NCBI RefSeq assembly: GCF_000024985.1
Contig: NC_013523.1
Span: 1,612,001 to 1,676,000 of the forward strand
Origin: Sphaerobacter thermophilus DSM 20745
GTDB lineage: Bacteria > Chloroflexota > Chloroflexia > Thermomicrobiales > Thermomicrobiaceae
Reading direction: 5' to 3'
DNA: 64,000 nucleotides
Shown piece after piece: positions 63,289 through 64,000 of the stretch. The position numbers and the translations under genes are program-made. The notes below the pieces were generated by a model. It saw nothing but the letters and a program-made list of their open reading frames with translations, was not told the DNA's origin and searched no databases. The first letter of the stretch is position 1. Each line of letters opens with the position of its first letter.

Positions 63289-64000
63289 ACACCATCTCCT
63301 TCACCCGCGGCGCGACCTCGGTCGCGAACAGGCGGATCGTGCGCTCGACCCGTTCTGGCTCGACGGAGGTAAGCCACGGGTTGGCCAGGAAGACGTCGAG
63401 CATGAGCGTCCGCGCGGTTTCGGCGATGACCCGCGCGCACGTCTCCGGCCCGCCGCCGATGACGACCTGCCGCTCCTTCAGCCGCGCGACCGCCTGCCGC
63501 GCCTCGCCGCGCGTCATTCTCGTCTTCTGTACCTGCGCGATCTGCCGAGGGCTGGCCGCGAACGCCTCTCCGGCCGCCATCACGTCGCGTGTCATCTCCT
63601 CATCGGCCGCGGCGTCGTTCTCGGCGATGTACAGGTGCCGCATCAACGCCAGCCGCTGGGACGGCTTCGGCTCCGGCTGCTTCTTCAACGTCGCGCGATA
63701 GACGGCGCAGGGACCGAGGAGCTGGTCGGCCGGCTGGAAGCCGACCGCGAGCGACAGCCCGTTGTTGGCGCACCATTGGGCTGCCATCGGGTCGTTTCCG
63801 GCGTACCAGAGGGGTGGATGTGGGCGCTGTACCGGTGGATCGACGTACAGTCCATGGAACCGGTACGCCGTGCCGGGATGGTCGAACGGCTCTCCACGCC
63901 AAGCCCGCTGCATCAGGACGATGCCCTCCATCATGAGGAGCTGGCGCCGGTTTGGGTCGATCCCGAGCGCGACCAGCTCCTCCGGCCGGTGGCCCAGCCC
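63287..64000 (-). CDS. LLM-class flavin-dependent oxidoreductase (5' end outside window)
   Basis: C-terminal 237 residues visible; the frame stays open to the right edge (upstream residues GLGHRPEELVALGIDPNRRQ). PVQRPHPPLWYAGNDPMAAQ is the LLM-family barrel segment, and RQVVIGGGPETCARVIAE a late helix. These enzymes use FMN or F420 as cofactor. Cofactor and substrate cannot be told from this part. Confidence 0.85.
   Translation of the reverse strand, partial: GLGHRPEELVALGIDPNRRQLLMMEGIVLMQRAWRGEPFDHPGTAYRFHGLYVDPPVQRPHPPLWYAGNDPMAAQWCANNGLSLAVGFQPADQLLGPCAVYRATLKKQPEPKPSQRLALMRHLYIAENDAAADEEMTRDVMAAGEAFAASPRQIAQVQKTRMTRGEARQAVARLKERQVVIGGGPETCARVIAETARTLMLDVFLANPWLTSVEPERVERTIRLFATEVAPRVKEMV

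Overview
The window is GC-rich bacterial chromosome. The SUF operon, Met/Thi riboswitch operons, tandem-rhodanese sulfurtransferase, creatininase and amidohydrolase families, GTG starts and very high GC suggest a Thermomicrobia-like Chloroflexota (for example a Sphaerobacter relative). That placement is inference, since no rRNA is present.

Layout. 1-1.4 kb: thioredoxin-domain protein (cut by the left edge) and a B3/4-domain protein. 1.4-4.5 kb: leftward metNIQ methionine importer behind a SAM-I riboswitch. 4.7-10.7 kb: leftward branched-chain-type binding protein and a fatty-acid degradation cluster (acyl-CoA synthetase, hydroxyacyl-CoA dehydrogenase, enoyl-CoA hydratase). 11.15-18.86 kb: a 7,707-bp integrative element inserted in the 3' end of secA. 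18.8-23.8 kb: secA, an ABC-F ATPase and a cysteine-less MGMT homologue. 23.8-27.2 kb: thiD-thiG-thiE-tenI-thiS behind a TPP riboswitch, then a NitT/Tau/Thi-type ABC importer up to 30.2 kb. 30.5-32.8 kb: aminotransferase and creatininase-family genes. 33-36 kb: murB, a decayed CorA/ZntB transporter and a beta-helix lipoprotein. 36.4-49.2 kb: two paralogous amidohydrolases, an MFS transporter, ZapE-like ATPase, PfpI protein, a dipeptide-type importer, an MBL-fold hydrolase and a dehydrogenase-like protein lacking catalytic residues. 49.4-55.2 kb: DUF3536-like protein, ilvD, a U-type scaffold, a rhodanese and a Fur-family regulator. 55.4-61 kb: sufCBDSU plus a MIP18-family gene. 61-64 kb: polysaccharide deacetylase, coiled-coil protein and an LLM-family oxidoreductase cut by the right edge.

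The most notable object is the integrative element. Its two ends share GCAGTWCTTGT (11146-11156 and 18853-18863). Left of the left end lie the displaced original codons of SecA (ending NCHG...RG, stop at 11098) and the original secA terminator (11044-11073). The right end supplies a new 18-codon tail to SecA that restores the zinc-binding C-C pair. The large serine recombinase reads through the same site, so its own C-terminus differs between the integrated and circular forms. Inside are a primase-polymerase, eight small co-directional genes, a Cro/C1-type regulator over a divergent promoter/operator, and an AT-rich 24-bp palindrome. No capsid, terminase or conjugation gene is recognisable.

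Intergenic regions carry several families of palindromic repeats, including a composite of hairpin plus heptanucleotide arrays near 49.3 and 63.2 kb and a 147-bp inverted-repeat element at 32.9 kb.
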